Origin: CAZLIC01 sp964559535
Lineage (GTDB): Bacteria; Pseudomonadota; Alphaproteobacteria; Rhodobacterales; Rhodobacteraceae
NCBI GenBank assembly: GCA_964559535.1
Contig: CAZLIC010000012.1
Coordinates: 15,229 to 79,228, forward strand
Direction of reading: 5' to 3'
DNA: 64,000 nt
A program made the translations under genes and the position numbers. Under the pieces are notes generated by a model. It was not told the origin of the DNA. It made no database searches and saw nothing but the letters and a program-made list of their open reading frames with translations. This document shows, piece by piece, positions 8,764 through 17,153 of this stretch (position 1 is the first letter of the stretch; the number at the start of each line of letters is the position of its first letter).

Positions 8764-10145
8764 GCGGTCAACCTCTCACTTATCAGGGACTTCAGGGCAT
8801 CCAGGTCATTGGCCACGCGCGTCACACGCTCGGGCCGTTCGTACAGGTCCGCCATGCGCGGCGGCAGCGCGGGGCGCAGGCCGGTGGCCGCCTGAACCGC
8901 ATCGGGGAACTTCGCCGGGTGCGCCGTGGCCAGCGTCACCATCGGGTTCGCGCCCATGTGCTCGGCCGCCACCTTCAGGCCCACCGCCGTGTGCGGGCAC
9001 ACGACCTCGCCCGTCAGGGCACGGGTGCGGGCAATGGTCTCGGCCGTTTCTTCCTCGGAGGCACGGCCAGACCCGAACCACTCCTGCAACGCCTGCATTG
9101 CGCCCTGCGGAATGCGGAAGCCCCCCGCCTTCAGGTCGGCCATCAGCGCCGCCACCGCCGCCCCGTCGCGCCCCAGCGCCTCCCACAGGGCGCGCTCGAA
9201 ATTGGAACTCACCTGGATGTCCATCGACGGGCTGATCGTCGGCTCCACCGTGCCGGGCACATACTCGCCGCTGGTCATCGCGCGGTGCAGGATGTCGTTG
9301 CGGTTGGTGGCAATCACCAGCCGCCCCACGGGCAGGCCCATCGCCCGCGCCACATGGCCCGCGTAGATGTCGCCGAAGTTGCCCGTGGGCACGGTGAAGT
9401 CAATCGCCCGGTGCGGCGCCCCCAGCGCCACGCCCGCAGCGAAGTAATACACCACCTGCGCCAGCACCCGCGCCCAGTTGATGCTGTTCACCCCCGCCAG
9501 CCGCACGCCGTCACGAAAGGCGGCATCGTTGAACATGTCCTTCAGCCGCGCCTGGCAGTCGTCAAACGTGCCCTCCACCGCCAGCGCATGGATGTTGCCC
9601 TCGCGCGCGGTGGTCATCTGGCGCCGCTGCACCTCACTCACCCGGCCATGCGGGAACAGGATGAACACATCCACATTCGCCAGCCCGCGGAACGCCTCAA
9701 CCGCGGCCGACCCGGTGTCGCCGCTGGTGGCCCCCACGATGGTGATCCGCTGCCCCGTCCGCGCCAGCACCGCCTGCATCATCTGCCCGATGATCTGCAT
9801 GGCGAAATCCTTGAACGCCAGCGTCGGCCCGCAGGCAAGGTCCAGCAAGAAATGCCCCGGCCCCATCTGCCGCAACGGCGCCTTCGCCGGGTGGACGAAA
9901 CCGCGATAGGCCGCCGCCAGCAGCCCACGGAACTCGCCTTCCGCAAAGGCCCCGCCCAGATAGGGCCACATCACCCGGAACGCGACATCCTCATAGGGCA
10001 GACCCGCCAGCGCGGCAATCTCCGCCGCCGTCATCTGCGGCACCTGGGCGGGCACGTACAGCCCCCCGTCCCGCGCCAGCCCCGTCATCATCGCGTCCTG
10101 AAAGGCCAATGCGGGCGCCTGACCGCGGGTGGAAACGTACTGCAT
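8760..10145 (-). CDS. thrC: Threonine synthase
   Basis: The 461-aa protein is a PLP-dependent threonine synthase, converting O-phosphohomoserine to threonine and phosphate. It starts MQYVSTRGQAP and contains DGGLYVP, the PLP-lysine region LAFKDFAMQ, and the phosphate-binding loop GATSGDTGSAA. Length is normal for the long gram-negative form. It lies 9 nt after SURF1 and overlaps the M16 peptidase gene by 4 nt, so it is probably cotranscribed with both. Confidence 0.97.
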   Translation of the reverse strand: MQYVSTRGQAPALAFQDAMMTGLARDGGLYVPAQVPQMTAAEIAALAGLPYEDVAFRVMWPYLGGAFAEGEFRGLLAAAYRGFVHPAKAPLRQMGPGHFLLDLACGPTLAFKDFAMQIIGQMMQAVLARTGQRITIVGATSGDTGSAAVEAFRGLANVDVFILFPHGRVSEVQRRQMTTAREGNIHALAVEGTFDDCQARLKDMFNDAAFRDGVRLAGVNSINWARVLAQVVYYFAAGVALGAPHRAIDFTVPTGNFGDIYAGHVARAMGLPVGRLVIATNRNDILHRAMTSGEYVPGTVEPTISPSMDIQVSSNFERALWEALGRDGAAVAALMADLKAGGFRIPQGAMQALQEWFGSGRASEEETAETIARTRALTGEVVCPHTAVGLKVAAEHMGANPMVTLATAHPAKFPDAVQAATGLRPALPPRMADLYERPERVTRVANDLDALKSLISERLTA

Positions 10146-10154
10146 GATCGTCCT

Positions 10155-10826
10155 TCAGCCCATCCGGCGCCGCATACGCCACAGATACAGAATTGTCATC
10201 CCCAACCAGACCAACGCCAGCAGAAACCATTGCACCGCATACCCCAGATGGTCATTCGGGATGCCTGTGGTATCCACCGGCCAGGGGGCAACCCCCTCGC
10301 CCGTTTCCGACCTTGCCACGACAAGAACGGGTTCCGCCTGCAGTTTCTCGGCCATGGCGGGCAGATCGCGCGCGTACCACAGGCCCGTCGCCGCGTCGGG
10401 CGGGGGCGTGAAGCCGTCCACCTCGTCGGGCCACAGCAGGTTGCCGGTCACCGTGACCGGGCCCCCGGCCCCATGCCCCACCCCGCGCGATCCGTCCGGC
10501 ACAAACCCGCGGTCCACCAGCACGCGCCGCCCGTCATCGGCCTGCAGCACGGCCACCACGCGGAACCCCGGCCCCACCTGCTTGCGGCTGACCAGGACGT
10601 CCAGCGCCTGCCCGGTGAACGCGCCGCTTACCGACACATGCAAATAGGCGTCCGTCGCCGGGTCGGGCATCGCGGGCAGGGCCACGGGCGGTTCATCCAT
10701 CCGAGCGGCGATGGCGGCCACGATGCCTTCCTTCCAGGCCAGGCGTTGCAGCTGCCACGCCCCCAGCCCAACCAGAACGGCTGCCCCGATCACCCCGAAC
10801 AGCAGCGGAACGATCAGCCGCGCCAT
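10155..10826 (-). CDS. SURF1 family cytochrome oxidase biogenesis protein
   Basis: This SURF1 protein of about 223 aa has the expected two membrane anchors: an N-terminal one (about residues 5-22, followed by GAWQLQRLAWKE) and a C-terminal one (YAVQWFLLALVWLGM). Between them is the conserved NDHLGYAVQW region and a periplasmic beta domain. In bacteria, SURF1 assists heme a insertion into oxidase subunit I. The ATG at 10826 has GGAGGGCA upstream and avoids an N-terminal extension. It sits directly behind subunit III. Confidence 0.93.
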   Translation of the reverse strand: MARLIVPLLFGVIGAAVLVGLGAWQLQRLAWKEGIVAAIAARMDEPPVALPAMPDPATDAYLHVSVSGAFTGQALDVLVSRKQVGPGFRVVAVLQADDGRRVLVDRGFVPDGSRGVGHGAGGPVTVTGNLLWPDEVDGFTPPPDAATGLWYARDLPAMAEKLQAEPVLVVARSETGEGVAPWPVDTTGIPNDHLGYAVQWFLLALVWLGMTILYLWRMRRRMG

Positions 10827-10897
10827 GCCGTGCCCTCCTGAACGCAAAGCGCAGGCCCGCGTGGGGGCCTGCGCCGGCAATCAATTCCGACCGTGGA

Positions 10898-11698
10898 TCA
10901 GCCGCCCCAGATGTAGACGGCGGCGAACAGGAACAGCCAGACCACATCGACGAAGTGCCAGTACCAGGCGGCCGCCTCGAACCCCACGTGCTTTTCCGGG
11001 GTAAAGTGCCCGGCATAGACCCGCAGCAGGCAGACGAACAGGAAGATGGTGCCGATGATCACGTGGAACCCGTGGAACCCCGTGGCCATGAAGAAGGTGG
11101 CACCATAGATGTTGCCCGCAAAGCCGAAGGCCGCGTTGCTGTATTCATAGGCCTGGAACACGGTGAACACGGCGCCCAGCAGGATGGCCAGGATCAGGCC
11201 GTTCTTCAGGTCCTTGCGGTTGTTCTCGTGCACCAGCGCATGGTGCGCCCAGGTGGCGGCGCAGCCGGAACACAACAGGATCAGCGTGTTCATCAGCGGC
11301 AGATGCCAGGGGTCGAAGGTTTCAATCCCGGCGGGCGGCCAAACGCCGTCGATCGCCGGGCTGTCGGGCCCCATCGGGTACAGCGCGTTCTTGAAGAAGG
11401 CCCAGAACCATGCCGAGAAGAACATGACTTCCGACATGATGAACATGATGAAGCCGTAGCGCAGCCCGATGCGCACCACCGGCGTGTGATCGCCCACGAT
11501 GCTTTCGCGGATCACTTCCGACCACCAGGCGAACATCACGTACAGCACGACGGCAAAGCCGATCAGGCCCAGCCACGGCCCCGATCCGTTCATCCACAGC
11601 ACGGCCCCGAACAGCATGGTGAAGGCCCCGACCGCGCCAAGAAACGGCCAGATCGACGGCGGCAGGATGTGGTAATCGTGGTTCTTGGCGTGGGCCAT
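10898..11698 (-). CDS. ctaE: Cytochrome c oxidase subunit III
   Basis: The 266-aa, seven-helix subunit III of the aa3 oxidase begins MAHAKNHDYHILPPS. Family marks include SEVMFFSAWFWAFF, HALVHENN, ATGFHGFHVIIG and the C-terminal WYWHFVDVVWLFLF. It stabilises subunit I and supports proton uptake in the inner membrane complex. GAGGGAACC precedes the start. It follows ctaG by 12 nt. Subunit I is not in the window, as usual in this family, where ctaD is elsewhere. Confidence 0.97.
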   Translation of the reverse strand: MAHAKNHDYHILPPSIWPFLGAVGAFTMLFGAVLWMNGSGPWLGLIGFAVVLYVMFAWWSEVIRESIVGDHTPVVRIGLRYGFIMFIMSEVMFFSAWFWAFFKNALYPMGPDSPAIDGVWPPAGIETFDPWHLPLMNTLILLCSGCAATWAHHALVHENNRKDLKNGLILAILLGAVFTVFQAYEYSNAAFGFAGNIYGATFFMATGFHGFHVIIGTIFLFVCLLRVYAGHFTPEKHVGFEAAAWYWHFVDVVWLFLFAAVYIWGG

Positions 11699-11710
11699 GG
11701 TTCCCTCGTC

Positions 11711-12283
11711 TCAGTTCACCACGTTCCCGGCGGGTGCCGGAATCGCGGCTGCCTCTTCGGGCAGGTCGGTTTCGTAGAAGGTATAGCTCAGGGTGATCTC
11801 GCGCAGAAGGCGGGCATCCGGGTCATCGACGATGGCGGGATCGATGAAGAACGTCACCGGCATCTGCACCACTTCGCCCGGCTGCAACACCTGCGCATCA
11901 AAGCAGAAACAGGCAATCTTGGTGAAGTGGCCGCCCGCACTGTCGGGCGTCACGTTGAAGATCGCGCTGCCCGCCACCGGCCGGTCCGAGATGTTGCGCG
12001 CCTCGTAGAACGCCAGCCCGGTTTCACCGATGCGGATATCCATCTCGCGCACCACGGGGGCAAAGACCCAGGGCAATCCGGGCTCAGTCGAGCCGTCGAA
12101 GCGCACGCGGATGGTGCGGTCAAGGATGCGGTCGGCGGCGGGCGCGGCCGCGGCGGTGCCGGTGGTGCCGCCGTAACCTGTGACACGGCAGAACCAAGTG
12201 TAGAAGGGCACCGCGGCGAAGGACAGAGACAGCATGGTCGCCGCCACGCCCATCAGGGCCAGTGCAGTCCGGCCGGGTGTCAT
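11711..12283 (-). CDS. ctaG: Cytochrome c oxidase assembly protein CtaG (Cox11)
   Basis: The 190-aa membrane-anchored copper chaperone delivers copper to the CuB site of subunit I. One transmembrane segment near residues 5-25 is followed by VPFYTWFCRVTGYGGTTG and the periplasmic domain with the copper-binding CFCF motif (KIACFCFDAQ) and PVTFFIDP. The ATG at 12283 overlaps the stop of the preceding small gene (TGATG), a better start than the GTG three bases earlier. Confidence 0.96.
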   Translation of the reverse strand: MTPGRTALALMGVAATMLSLSFAAVPFYTWFCRVTGYGGTTGTAAAAPAADRILDRTIRVRFDGSTEPGLPWVFAPVVREMDIRIGETGLAFYEARNISDRPVAGSAIFNVTPDSAGGHFTKIACFCFDAQVLQPGEVVQMPVTFFIDPAIVDDPDARLLREITLSYTFYETDLPEEAAAIPAPAGNVVN

Positions 12284-12486
12284 CACGGGGCCCCTTCCGG
12301 TGCGGTATTGGCCGGTTGCGCCAGCGCCGGGCGCATAGTGTGGTCGAAGCCCTGCATGTGGTCGCCGCGGCGCACCTTCACCACCGTCAGCGCAAAGACG
12401 ATCGCCACAAATCCCACCAGCGTCAGCCCCAGCCCCAGATTGCGGCCGAACCGGCGGCTGTGCAGTTCATGCGTCACGCGGTTCAT
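12283..12486 (-). CDS. Small one-helix membrane protein between ctaB and ctaG
   Basis: This 67-residue protein has a basic N-terminus (MNRVTHELHSRRFGRN), one hydrophobic helix (about 19-37, LGLGLTLVGFVAIVFALTV) and a short polar tail. It overlaps the ctaB stop (ATGA) and the ctaG start (TGATG), so it is tightly coupled to both. Similar short reading frames occur at this place in other Rhodobacteraceae oxidase operons. A role in oxidase assembly or as a small complex subunit is inferred from position. An ATG at 12495 would extend it by three residues. Confidence 0.8.
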   Translation of the reverse strand: MNRVTHELHSRRFGRNLGLGLTLVGFVAIVFALTVVKVRRGDHMQGFDHTMRPALAQPANTAPEGAP

Positions 12487-13418
12487 GCGCCCCATCCCCC
12501 AAGGCCCCAGGATTTCAGCGCCACTTCCGCCACAAAGGCCGCAAAGTGCACGAACAGATAGTACAGCGAGAAGCGGAACACCCGCTTTTCAACGGCATAG
12601 CGGTCTTCCTCGGCGGCATCCTCGGCCCGCCGCCAGATCCGCCATGCGCCCAGCAGGAACCCGCCGTTCAGCACCACCGCCACCGCCAGCGTGAACGGCC
12701 CGCCCAAGCCCGACAGCGCCGCCCACAGCGACACCGGCACCAGCGCCACCGTGTACCACCAGATGTGGGCGCGGGTGGCGCGGCGGCCATGCGTCACCGT
12801 CAGCATCGGCACGCCCGCGTTATGGTAGTCTTCCTTCATGAACAGCGCCAGCGTCCAGAAATGCGGCGGCGTCCACATGAAGATCAGCGCGAACATCAGG
12901 CAGGCCTCGACGCTGACCGACCCGGTCGCGCAAACCCAGCCGATCATCGGCGGAAACGCCCCCGCCGCACCGCCGATGACAATGTTCTGCGGCGTCGACC
13001 GCTTCAGCCAGATCGAATAGACCACCGCGTAAAAGAAGATGGTAGAGGCCAGAAGGCCCGCCGCCGCCAGATTGGTGGCCAGCCCCAGCATCACCACCGC
13101 GATGCCCGACAGCGCCAGCCCCACCGCCAGCGCCTCGCCCGCCTCGACCCGCCCCGAAGGCACCGGCCGCCCCCGCGTGCGCCGCATCACCGCGTCAATG
13201 TCGGCATCGACCCACATGTTCAGCGCGCCCGACGCCCCCGCACCCAGCGCGATGAACAGGATCGCCGCAAACGCCTCGACCGGGTGCAGCGACACCGGCG
13301 CCACCAGAAGGCCCACCAGCGCCGTAAACACCACCAGCGACATCACGCGCGGCTTCAGCAGGGCGACATAGTCGCCGAACCCTGCCTCGCGCGGTGTCTC
13401 AAGCGTGGTGTCGGTCAT
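12483..13418 (-). CDS. ctaB: Protoheme IX farnesyltransferase (heme O synthase)
   Basis: The 311-aa polytopic UbiA-family prenyltransferase converts heme B to heme O for the aa3 oxidase. The first Asp-rich motif is NMWVDADIDAVMRRT, with GRPVPSGRV following; the second region is MKEDYHNAGVPMLTVTHG. About nine hydrophobic segments are present. I chose the ATG at 13418 (MTDTTLETP); longer forms add a non-homologous Pro-rich leader. It lies about 50 nt after ctaC. Confidence 0.97.
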   Translation of the reverse strand: MTDTTLETPREAGFGDYVALLKPRVMSLVVFTALVGLLVAPVSLHPVEAFAAILFIALGAGASGALNMWVDADIDAVMRRTRGRPVPSGRVEAGEALAVGLALSGIAVVMLGLATNLAAAGLLASTIFFYAVVYSIWLKRSTPQNIVIGGAAGAFPPMIGWVCATGSVSVEACLMFALIFMWTPPHFWTLALFMKEDYHNAGVPMLTVTHGRRATRAHIWWYTVALVPVSLWAALSGLGGPFTLAVAVVLNGGFLLGAWRIWRRAEDAAEEDRYAVEKRVFRFSLYYLFVHFAAFVAEVALKSWGLGGWGA

Positions 13419-13467
13419 CGTCCGGGTTCCTTGCGTGGGGGCCGCGCCGGGCGGCCCCTGCGTCGTG

Positions 13468-14352
13468 TCAGTTGGCGGCGGCCACGTTGAGCGTCGGCAC
13501 CGATCCGGCGAACTGCGTCTTGGCCTCTTCCAGCCAGGCCGCATAGGCCTCTTCGCTCACCACCTTCACGGTGATCGGCATGTAGGCATGCGCAATGCCG
13601 CACAGCTCGCTGCACTGGCCGAAGTAGATACCCTCCTGCTCAGCCTTGAACCACAGCTGCGCCAGACGGCCCGGCACCGCATCCTGCATCACGCCGAAGG
13701 CCGGCATCTTCCAGGAATGGATCACGTCCGCCGCGGTGACCTGCACTACCACCGTCTTGTTCACCGGCACCACCACCGCATTGTCGGTGGCCAAGAGGAA
13801 CAGCTCGCGGTCATACCCGGCTTCGGACAGCTGCGCCTCCACCTCGGCCGTCAGGCGGTAGTCGCCCCCGGTCGAGGGTGCGCCGATCATGTTGGCATCG
13901 AAGGCAAAGCCTTCGTCCACATACTCATAGCCCCAGTACCACTGGTACCCGGTCGCCTTGATCACCACGTCACCCTGCGGAATTTCCTGCTGCTTGAACA
14001 GAATGGGCAACGAGAAGGCACCGATGAACACCAGAATGACGATCGGCACCACCGTCCAGGTCACTTCCAGCGGCGAGTTGTGGGTGAACCGCGCGGGCAC
14101 CGGATTGCGCTTGGCGTTGTAGCGGAAGATGCACCACAGCAGCAGCGCCGTGACGAAGATGGTGATGGCGGTGATCACATACAGCACCATCGTGTCCAGC
14201 CAGACGATGTCGTGCTTCAACTCGGTGGCCGAGGGCTGGAAGCCCATGGCGCCGTCCACCGGCTTGCCGATCACCGGCAGGTCCTGCGCAAGGGTCTGCC
14301 CGGCGACGAAAACGCTGGTGGCAAGGCTGGCGGCAAGGTGTGTCAGTCGCAT
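13468..14352 (-). CDS. ctaC: Cytochrome c oxidase subunit II
   Basis: The 294-aa precursor starts MRLTHLAASLATSVF, with a cleavable signal ending near AGQTLAQ. Two transmembrane helices follow (about 55-80 and 98-120), then a periplasmic cupredoxin domain. The CuA ligands are visible in CSELCGIAHAYMP (Cys247, Cys251, His255, Met258), and the aromatic patch YQWYWGYEY accepts electrons from cytochrome c. It is the first gene of the minus-strand oxidase string; its promoter should lie in the divergent interval 14353-14570. Confidence 0.98.
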   Translation of the reverse strand: MRLTHLAASLATSVFVAGQTLAQDLPVIGKPVDGAMGFQPSATELKHDIVWLDTMVLYVITAITIFVTALLLWCIFRYNAKRNPVPARFTHNSPLEVTWTVVPIVILVFIGAFSLPILFKQQEIPQGDVVIKATGYQWYWGYEYVDEGFAFDANMIGAPSTGGDYRLTAEVEAQLSEAGYDRELFLLATDNAVVVPVNKTVVVQVTAADVIHSWKMPAFGVMQDAVPGRLAQLWFKAEQEGIYFGQCSELCGIAHAYMPITVKVVSEEAYAAWLEEAKTQFAGSVPTLNVAAAN

Positions 14353-14570
14353 CGTCGGTTCCCGTCCGTTGGCGCCGGGGTTCATGCCCCGGGTTGACCC
14401 AGGCCTGCGCCCGGAATCCCGTTGTATCCGAACGCGGTAAAATCACATCGCCTTGGGCCGGGCAAGGGCGGCGTTACCGTCAGGCTTGCGGCAAATGGGC
14501 GCCGCTTGACATGCGTCAGCGACAAGCGCCTGCCTGCGCCGGTGTGCCAAAGGGCAAGGGGAGGAACGTC

Positions 14571-15413
14571 GTGGTCTTGCGCCTGATCTTCGGAGGAATA
14601 GTGGCCGGATATCTGGCCTTGTGCGGGGCCATGCTGCTGTTCCAGCGCAACCTGCAGTATTTTCCCGGCCAGAACGCCCCCTCGCCTGCCGCCGCCGGGT
14701 TTGACGCGGTGACCGAGGTTGCGCTGGTGGCCGCTGACGGCACGCCGCTGCAGATGTGGTACTCCGCGGCACCGCCTGGCGCCCCGACAGTGCTTTACCT
14801 GCAAGGCAACGCCGGCGAAATCGCTGACCGGCCAAAGCGATGGGCCTTCCTGCGCGAACAGGGGTTCGGCGTGGCCTTCCTGTCGTACCGCGGTTTCGGC
14901 GGCAGCGGCGGCACAATCAGCGAACCGGGGCTGCACATGGATGCCGATGCCGCCTATGACTGGCTGATGGCACAGGGCGTGGCACCCGACCGGCTGGCCG
15001 TGGTGGGCGAATCACTGGGAACCGGGGTGGCCGTGCGGCTGGCAGCCGACCGGCCGGTGGGCGCGCTGCTGCTGGAAGCGCCCTACTCCTCGGCGGCCGA
15101 CGTTGCGGCGCACCGCTTTCCGTTCGTGCCCGTGCGTCTGCTGATGCACGACCAGTTTCCTTCCGCAGACCGGATCGCCCGGGTAAACGCACCGATCCTG
15201 ATCCAGCACGGCGAACGCGATCTGGTCATTCCCTTCAGCCTGGGACGGGCGCTGTACGACGCCGCACCCCAGCCCAAAGAGTTCCGCCAGGTTCCAGGCC
15301 ACGGGCACGAACTTGTCTCCGAACCCGGCATCTGGCAGGCGGAGGCCGACTTCATCCGGCGCCACATGGGGCCGCAATCTGTCAACCTGCGGCAGGACGC
15401 GACCTCACCCTGA
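14571..15413 (+). CDS. Membrane-anchored alpha/beta hydrolase (BEM46/ABHD13-like)
   Basis: The 280-aa protein has one N-terminal membrane anchor (about 5-25), then an alpha/beta hydrolase fold. Visible are LYLQGNAGEIADRPKRW near the oxyanion region, the nucleophile elbow GESLGTG, an acidic residue in HGERDLVIPF, and the catalytic His in GHGHE. The GTG start at 14571 is preceded by GGGGAGGAAC; upstream in-frame codons lack a ribosome site. It diverges from ctaC. The substrate is unknown; the family is annotated from peptidases to lipases. Confidence 0.85.
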   Translation: MVLRLIFGGIVAGYLALCGAMLLFQRNLQYFPGQNAPSPAAAGFDAVTEVALVAADGTPLQMWYSAAPPGAPTVLYLQGNAGEIADRPKRWAFLREQGFGVAFLSYRGFGGSGGTISEPGLHMDADAAYDWLMAQGVAPDRLAVVGESLGTGVAVRLAADRPVGALLLEAPYSSAADVAAHRFPFVPVRLLMHDQFPSADRIARVNAPILIQHGERDLVIPFSLGRALYDAAPQPKEFRQVPGHGHELVSEPGIWQAEADFIRRHMGPQSVNLRQDATSP

Positions 15414-15483
15414 CCGGAAGGGCAGTTCTCCTCGCACCGGACAATTCTGAAGAAACGGTTTACGCGCGCCCGCAACCCATTGA

Positions 15484-15535
15484 TATTATTAAAACCATGA
15501 ACATGTCCCACCGTGGGACGCAGCCTGTCCCACGG
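15484..15535 (+). promoter_or_regulatory. AT-rich -10-like box and overlapping palindromes upstream of tldD
   Basis: TATTAT at 15484-15489 resembles a -10 element, with a weak TTTACG-like -35 about 19 nt upstream. Directly downstream, GTCCCAC-C-GTGGGAC (15505-15519) is a perfect palindrome. Its right arm also pairs as CCGTGGGAC (15511-15519) with GTCCCACGG (15527-15535) across seven bases. The two pairings exclude each other. This could be an operator at two half-sites or an RNA switch; function unknown. Confidence 0.4.
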
Positions 15536-15637
15536 GCCGGTTGGCCAAATCGGGGCGCCCGGCTTCCCTCTGCCCGCCCCTTCCCTCTGCCCGCCCCCTG
15601 CCCTACCTTGCACACCAGACCCCCGCACAGGTGCCCC

Positions 15638-17059
15638 ATGACCGACGCCCCCTTCCGCCCGTTCGAAACGCATCTGGACGAAGCCGCCACCCTGCGCATC
15701 CTGCGCGCGGCCACCGAGGGGGCCGACGACGGCGAGTTGTTCCTGGAACGCCGCAGGTCCGAAGCCATCGTGTTCGACGACGGCCGGGTGAAGACCGCCA
15801 GCTACGACGCCGCCGAAGGATTCGGGCTGCGCGCCGTGCGCGGCGAGGTGGCGGGCTACGCCCATGCCACCGAGATCAGCGAACGCGCCCTTCTGCGCGC
15901 GTCCGAAACCGCCCGGCTGGCGGTGGGCACCGGCGGCGGCACCCTCGCCCCCCCGCCCCCCGGCACCAACCGGCGGCTCTACGGCGATGCCGACCCGCTG
16001 TCGGATGCGGCCTTTCCGGTGAAGATCGACACCCTGCGCGAAATCGACGCCTGGCTGCGCGGGCAGGATACCCGCGTGGTGCAGGTCTCGGCCACCCTCT
16101 CGGCCAGCCATCAAGAGGTGGAAATCCTGCGCCCCGAGGGCCTGCGAATCGCCGATGTCCGGCCCATGGCGCGGCTGTCGATCAGCGTGATCGTCGAAAA
16201 GGACGGGCGGCGGGAATCGGGCAACGCAGGCGGCGGCGGGCGGCACGGGCTGGCGCAACTGATGGGGCGCGACAACTGGCAGAAGGTGGCGGCCGAGGCG
16301 CTGCGCATCGCCCGGGTGAACCTGGACGCGGTGCCCGCACCGGCAGGCGTGATGGATGTGGTGCTGGGGCCGGGCTGGCCCGGCGTCCTGCTGCACGAGG
16401 CGGTGGGGCACGGGCTGGAGGGTGACTTCAACCGCAAGCAGACCTCGGCTTTTGCGGGCCTGATGGGGCAGCGGATTGCCGCGCATGGGGTGACAGTGGT
16501 GGATGACGGCACGCTGGAAAACCGCCGCGGCTCCATCACGATAGATGACGAGGGCACACCGTCGGGCCGCACCGTGCTGATCGAGGACGGCATCCTTGTG
16601 GGCTACATGCAGGACCGCCAGAACGCCCGCCTGATGGGCGCAAACCCCACCGGCAACGGCCGCCGCGAAAGCTTTGCCCACATCCCCATGCCGCGCATGA
16701 CCAACACCTACATGCTGGCGGGGGATGCGGACCCCGCCGCGATCCTGGCCGACCTGAAGGACGGCCTGTACGCCGTGGGCTTCGGCGGCGGGCAGGTGGA
16801 TATCACCAACGGCAAGTTCGTGTTCAACTGCACCGAAGCCTACCGCGTGCAGAACGGCCGCATCGGCGCCCCCGTCCGCAACGCCACCATCATCGGCGAC
16901 GGCGCCACCGCCCTGAAGCACATCCGCGCCATCGGCAACGACCTGGCGCTGGACCCCGGCATCGGCAACTGCGGCAAGTCGGGGCAATGGGTGCCGGTGG
17001 GCGTGGGCCAGCCCAGCCTGCGGATCGGCGGGCTGACGGTGGGCGGCGCGGCGGTCTAG
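15638..17059 (+). CDS. tldD: TldD metalloprotease subunit
   Basis: This 473-aa TldD is the catalytic half of the TldD/TldE (PmbA) protease, which degrades unfolded peptides and trims microcin-like or gyrase-poison precursors. The zinc motif HEAVGH at residues 253-258 is followed by LEGDFNRK, and the C-terminal NFxF-like region (NGKFVFNCTEAY) supplies further ligands. The ATG at 15638 matches the family start; earlier in-frame codons give a low-complexity leader crossing the palindromes. tldE is not in the window. Its place next to ctaC is conserved in related genera. Confidence 0.96.
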   Translation: MTDAPFRPFETHLDEAATLRILRAATEGADDGELFLERRRSEAIVFDDGRVKTASYDAAEGFGLRAVRGEVAGYAHATEISERALLRASETARLAVGTGGGTLAPPPPGTNRRLYGDADPLSDAAFPVKIDTLREIDAWLRGQDTRVVQVSATLSASHQEVEILRPEGLRIADVRPMARLSISVIVEKDGRRESGNAGGGGRHGLAQLMGRDNWQKVAAEALRIARVNLDAVPAPAGVMDVVLGPGWPGVLLHEAVGHGLEGDFNRKQTSAFAGLMGQRIAAHGVTVVDDGTLENRRGSITIDDEGTPSGRTVLIEDGILVGYMQDRQNARLMGANPTGNGRRESFAHIPMPRMTNTYMLAGDADPAAILADLKDGLYAVGFGGGQVDITNGKFVFNCTEAYRVQNGRIGAPVRNATIIGDGATALKHIRAIGNDLALDPGIGNCGKSGQWVPVGVGQPSLRIGGLTVGGAAV

Positions 17060-17153
17060 CGTTGCACTGCCCGGTCACGCAGCGCGCGCCCGGCGAAAGG
17101 AATGCTTAGCCAATTCCCCTAGCCTCCGGCCCGAATCCTGCCGGAGCGACCGC

